Assembly (NCBI GenBank): GCA_015222065.1 | Contig: JADFUQ010000283.1 | Location: forward strand, 1-7,800 | DNA from: Bacteroidota bacterium | Lineage (GTDB): Bacteria > Bacteroidota > Bacteroidia > Bacteroidales > VadinHA17 | DNA length: 7,800 nucleotides | Reading direction: 5' to 3' | In this document: piece by piece, positions 5,522-7,800 of the stretch | How positions within the stretch are numbered: position 1 is the stretch's first letter | How the letters are laid out: each line of letters begins with the position of its first letter | The notes under the pieces: generated by a model | Seen by the model: the letters and a program-made list of their open reading frames with translations, nothing else | What the model was told of the DNA's origin: nothing | The model's database searches: none | Position numbers and translations under genes: made by a program

Positions 5522-6652
5522 ATGAATACTACATCCAAAATATACCTCGCCGGTCATGATGGACTTGTAGGTAGTGCAATACTGAGAAATTTAAAATCAA
5601 AGGGATATAATAATTTTGTTTTTACTCCATATCCTGAATTTGACCTTACAAACCAACAAACAACTGCTGATTTTTTTAAGAAAGAAAAACCTGAATATGT
5701 TTTCCTCGCAGCAGCGAAAGTAGGAGGGATAATGGCAAATAATACTTATCGTGCCCAATTTATTTATGAGAATATCCAGATTCAGAACAATGTAATACAT
5801 CAGTCATATTTAAACAAGGTAAAAAAACTTCTTTTTCTGGGGAGTTCCTGTATTTATCCGAAAAATGCACCTCAACCAATGAAAGAAGAATATTTACTAA
5901 CCTCCGAACTGGAATATACAAACGAACCCTATGCTATTGCTAAGATTGCAGGGATAAAAATGTGTGAATCCTATAATATCCAGTATGGCACCAATTTTAT
6001 CGCTGTTATGCCAACCAATTTATATGGTCCTGGAGATAATTATGATTTGGAGAAGTCGCATGTTCTACCGGCCCTGATCAGAAAAATGCATCTTGGAAAA
6101 TGCCTGGAGAACAATAACTGGGAAGCTATAAGAAAAGATTTTGACAAAAACCCGGTTGAAGGAATTGATGGAAAAAATTCGGAAGATGAAATTCTTCAAA
6201 AACTAAACAAATACGGAATCATCGCTCCCTCGCCCCCTCACTCCCTCACTCCTTCGCTTTCTCGCCCCATCGCTCCCTCGCTCCCTCGTTCTGTCGCAAT
6301 AACTCTTTGGGGTACCGGGAAACCCCACAGGGAATTCCTGCATGTAGATGATATGGCTGATGCTTGTGTATATGTTATGAATAAAGTTGATTTTGCAGAC
6401 TTAACTACCGGGATGAAAGATGTAAAAAACACACATATAAATATTGGATGTGGAGAGGACCTCGAAATTTTGGAATTAGCTAATATAGTAAAGAGTGTTG
6501 TTGGTTTTACCGGAAAAATTATCTGGGACAAAAGCAAACCTGACGGGACATATCAGAAATTAATGGATGTTAATTTGCTTAAGAAACATGGTTGGCAAAA
6601 TCAAATTGGACTAAAAGAAGGTTTGGAAAAGGTTTATGAGCAATATTCATAA
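5522..6652 (+). CDS. fcl: GDP-L-fucose synthase (GDP-4-keto-6-deoxymannose 3,5-epimerase-4-reductase), with a repeat-derived insert
   Basis: Fcl (WcaG) epimerises and reduces the Gmd product with NADPH to give GDP-L-fucose. The Rossmann motif GHDGLVG is at 11-17. GSSCIYP carries S108 and C110, PYAIAK carries Y137 and K141, and KSHVLPAL carries H180; these match the known catalytic Ser, Cys, Tyr, Lys and His of the E. coli enzyme. LWGTGKPHREFLHVDDMADAC is also diagnostic. At 376 residues it is longer than usual. Residues about 235-258 are encoded by nine octamer repeats (6222-6293) and form a Pro/Ser/Leu/Arg segment between NKYGI and TLWGTGKP. Without it the protein would have about 352 residues, close to what I recall for Bacteroidota homologues. 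All catalytic motifs are intact and the frame is unbroken, so activity is plausible. The ATG at 5522 places the first strand at residue 6; the leader is A/T-rich. Confidence 0.96.
   Translation: MNTTSKIYLAGHDGLVGSAILRNLKSKGYNNFVFTPYPEFDLTNQQTTADFFKKEKPEYVFLAAAKVGGIMANNTYRAQFIYENIQIQNNVIHQSYLNKVKKLLFLGSSCIYPKNAPQPMKEEYLLTSELEYTNEPYAIAKIAGIKMCESYNIQYGTNFIAVMPTNLYGPGDNYDLEKSHVLPALIRKMHLGKCLENNNWEAIRKDFDKNPVEGIDGKNSEDEILQKLNKYGIIAPSPPHSLTPSLSRPIAPSLPRSVAITLWGTGKPHREFLHVDDMADACVYVMNKVDFADLTTGMKDVKNTHINIGCGEDLEILELANIVKSVVGFTGKIIWDKSKPDGTYQKLMDVNLLKKHGWQNQIGLKEGLEKVYEQYS
6222..6293 (+). repeat. Octamer array C: 9 units inside the fcl coding region, in frame
   Basis: Nine units in 8-base phase: TCGCTCCC, TCGCCCCC, TCACTCCC, TCACTCCT, TCGCTTTC, TCGCCCCA, TCGCTCCC, TCGCTCCC and TCGTTCTG. 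All begin with TC, as in array B. Nine units make 72 bases, exactly 24 codons. Because 3 units equal 8 codons, the protein shows an 8-residue pseudo-period (APSPPHSL, TPSLSRPI, APSLPRSV). None of the three possible forward frames of this C-rich unit makes stop codons easily, which would help it survive in a gene. Confidence 0.93.
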
Positions 6653-6714
6653 ATTATGTTTAAGATGTTATATTTTCCTGGCAAAATAAAAAGCAATTTT
6701 ACTTACATTAATGA

Positions 6715-6906
6715 TATCAAAGAATAGAGAATACATTGGCAGATGTTGGGGATTTAATTAAATACTTTGGTTACAAACCCGATACCGAAATAGAACAAAA
6801 AGTGCAGAAATTTGTTAAATGGTATAAGACGGGATATAAGTTGTGTGAAAGTTTATTTGTTGATTTGTTGAGGAGTTTATTTGTGAAGAAAGAACAAGTA
6901 GTTTAA
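6715..6906 (+). pseudogene. 3' remnant of a nucleotide-sugar epimerase gene (UDP-glucuronate 4-epimerase / CapI-like C-terminus)
   Basis: The frame is open from after a TGA at 6712-6714 to a TAA at 6904-6906, without an ATG. Its 63 residues include LADVGDLIKYFGYKPDTEIE followed by QKVQKFVKWYKTGY. This matches the conserved end of extended SDR nucleotide-sugar epimerases (ADVSDLxxxFGYKPxTxIExGVxxFVxWYK). Only the last quarter or less of such a gene remains; the Rossmann and catalytic parts are absent upstream. After WYK the frame runs about 24 codons past the usual end, another sign of decay. A TTG at 6736 could start a 56-residue peptide, but nothing supports translation. It suggests that this polysaccharide locus once held one more sugar-modifying gene, removed by deletion or rearrangement. 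Confidence 0.7.
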
Positions 6907-6933
6907 GAAGAAAGTTCAAAACTCGTAACAACT

Positions 6934-6954
6934 TTGAACCTTGAACTTTGAATT
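6934..6954 (+). repeat. Heptamer tandem repeat, TTGAACC-like x3
   Basis: Three in-phase units: TTGAACC, TTGAACT, TTGAATT. The same heptamer occurs twice after cysNC (1828-1841), so one short repeat type marks two gaps about 5 kb apart. Confidence 0.6.
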
Positions 6955-6972
6955 CTTTACTTTCCGCTACAG

Positions 6973-6993
6973 GCTCTTAGCTCTTTGCTCCAA
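6973..6993 (+). repeat. Heptamer tandem repeat, GCTCTTA-like x3
   Basis: Three in-phase units: GCTCTTA, GCTCTTT, GCTCCAA. They overlap the possible -33 region of the promoter-like site before the toxin-antitoxin pair, so a change in copy number would alter its spacing or sequence. Confidence 0.5.
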
Positions 6994-7019
6994 GAAATTG
7001 GTAAATAATTGTATTTTTG
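6984..7019 (+). promoter_or_regulatory. Possible Bacteroidota-type promoter for the AbiE-like pair
   Basis: TATTTTTG at 7012-7019 fits the -7 consensus TAnnTTTG known from Bacteroides. The best upstream TTTG (6984-6987) lies 24 bases away, somewhat longer than the usual spacing of about 20, so only the -7 half is convincing. Transcription would start near 7026, leaving a leader of about 35 bases before the ATG at 7062. A sequence-only prediction. Confidence 0.4.
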
Positions 7020-7061
7020 CGAACTGGAAGTAAGAAAAAATATTACCGGTAGTTTTAGTTT

Positions 7062-7631
7062 ATGGAAGGGAACAATTTTATTTTAAAATTATATAAGTCA
7101 AAACAAGCCGTTTTTACATTCAGAGAATTATTTTTATTATTCCCGGAAATTGAAAAAAATAATTTAAAGGCAAGGATGAACTATTATGTTAAAAAAGGCA
7201 TGATTAAGAATCCAAGAAGGGGTATTTATGCTAAAGAAGACTTTGATTTCCGGGAGATAGCAGCGAAGATATATGCTCCCGCTTATATAAGCCTGGAAAC
7301 AGTATTAGAAAAAGAAGGAGTTATTTTCCAACACTATAAAACAATTTTTGTTGTCAGCTATTTGACCAGGAAAATAGAAGTTGAAAATCAGGAAATTCAG
7401 TATCGCCGGATAAAAGAAGAAATACTTTTAAGCAGAGACGGGGTGATAGAAAAAGAAGGGTATTTTGAGGCAGAGAGAGAAAGGGCATTCTTAGACGCTC
7501 TTTATCTTTACAAAGATTATTATTTTGATAACCTGGAAATTTTAGATAAAAAGAAAATTTTTTCCCTGGCTAAAAATTATCATTCCAAAGTATTAGAAAA
7601 AAAGGTAACGCGGTTATTCCAAAATGTTTGA
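7062..7631 (+). CDS. AbiEi-like antitoxin / winged-helix transcriptional regulator
   Basis: The 189-residue protein begins with a winged-helix-like DNA-binding segment (about 5-57): a helix with FTFRELFLLFPEI, LKARMNYYVKKGMI, then the wing PRRGIYAK. YISLETVLEKEGVI (75-88) follows, the conserved stretch of AbiEi-type antitoxins (usually YISLESALSxxGLI). In AbiE systems (type IV toxin-antitoxin) AbiEi represses the operon and counteracts the AbiEii nucleotidyltransferase without binding it. The neighbour supports this: an AbiEii-like gene starts 8 bases before this stop (ATG at 7624), implying coupled translation. The C-terminal half is charged and helical, without features I recognise. Assignment is by motif and context. 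The pair is probably autoregulated from the promoter-like site near 7012, by analogy with the family. Confidence 0.78.
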   Translation: MEGNNFILKLYKSKQAVFTFRELFLLFPEIEKNNLKARMNYYVKKGMIKNPRRGIYAKEDFDFREIAAKIYAPAYISLETVLEKEGVIFQHYKTIFVVSYLTRKIEVENQEIQYRRIKEEILLSRDGVIEKEGYFEAERERAFLDALYLYKDYYFDNLEILDKKKIFSLAKNYHSKVLEKKVTRLFQNV

Positions 7632-7800
7632 TTTATCAAAACACAGATTTATTTTAGTACAAATATTGAAAGATGTTTATTCAGATGAGAAATTGGGGAG
7701 ATATATGGGTTTTAAAGGAGGTACAGCTTGTTATTTATTTTATAACTTGCCTCGTTTTTCGGTAGATTTAGATTTTACTCTTATAGGTAAAGGGGAAAAG
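7624..7800 (+). CDS. AbiEii-like toxin nucleotidyltransferase, 3' end cut by the window
   Basis: Only the first 59 codons are visible. FKGGTACYLFYNLPRFSVDLDF (30-51) holds the core of the AbiEii/AbiGii (DUF1814) nucleotidyltransferase fold: GGT at 32-34, and the RFSxDLDF signature with D48 and D50 as the metal-binding acidic pair. Both key elements are intact, so the visible part shows no sign of decay. The ATG overlaps the end of the upstream antitoxin gene by 8 bases (7624-7631) in a different frame, typical of this two-gene arrangement. Family toxins transfer nucleotides; the target, shown for some relatives to be tRNA, cannot be read from this sequence. Full-length members have roughly 220-300 residues, so most of the gene lies beyond the right edge. 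Confidence 0.88.
   Translation, partial: MFDLSKHRFILVQILKDVYSDEKLGRYMGFKGGTACYLFYNLPRFSVDLDFTLIGKGEK

Noticed and set aside
6238..6537. Minus-strand reading frame of 99 codons opposite fcl
   Set aside because: It is a shadow of fcl; its open length comes partly from the stop-poor octamer array, and it shows no domain.

Overview
The window looks like a stretch of an AT-rich Bacteroidota (Bacteroidetes) chromosome. All recognisable complete genes are on the plus strand. Starts are preceded by A/T-rich leaders rather than purine Shine-Dalgarno boxes, one promoter-like site fits the Bacteroidota -7 consensus (TAnnTTTG), and the CysN-CysC, GDP-fucose synthase and AbiE-type proteins all have the flavour of that phylum. 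I cannot place it more finely without a search.

Layout. 1-1806: the 3' part of a CysN-CysC fusion (ATP sulfurylase GTPase subunit plus APS-kinase-like domain), cut by the left edge. 1807-2432: a 626-base gap without an intact gene, made of repeats, a perfectly nested three-way-junction hairpin and a decayed gene fragment flanked by 24-base direct repeats. 2433-3593: a cytidylyltransferase-like/GHMP-kinase-like fusion. 3597-4712: gmd (GDP-mannose 4,6-dehydratase), 3 bases downstream and surely co-transcribed with it. 4713-5521: a gap with an S23/four-helix-bundle gene (4958-5335) bracketed by two octamer-repeat arrays in opposite orientation. 5522-6652: fcl (GDP-L-fucose synthase), whose reading frame contains a third octamer array. 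6653-7061: a gap with the 3' remnant of a nucleotide-sugar epimerase, heptamer repeats and a promoter-like site. 7062-7800: an AbiE-like toxin-antitoxin pair (AbiEi-like antitoxin, then the first 59 codons of an AbiEii-like nucleotidyltransferase, cut by the right edge).

How it fits together. Gmd and Fcl are the two steps from GDP-mannose to GDP-L-fucose. CysN-CysC makes activated sulfate (APS, and PAPS if its kinase domain works). The fusion protein at 2433 combines a sugar-kinase-like and a nucleotidyltransferase-like domain, as expected for nucleotide-sugar activation. The simplest reading is a surface-polysaccharide precursor locus, possibly for a sulfated, fucose-containing glycan; no sulfotransferase or glycosyltransferase is visible here, so this is inference.

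The most unusual signal is a family of strictly 8-base-periodic, pyrimidine/purine-biased tandem repeats (consensus TCGCTCTT or its complement AAGAGCGA). Three arrays with 19, 13 and 9 units lie within about 1.5 kb. Two flank the S23-type gene in inverted orientation, like the ends of a cassette splitting gmd from fcl. The third lies inside fcl as exactly 72 bases (9 units, 24 codons), adding a Pro/Ser-rich segment without breaking the frame. Several other gaps carry different 7- to 10-base tandem repeats, so short-period repeat expansion seems a general habit of this genome.
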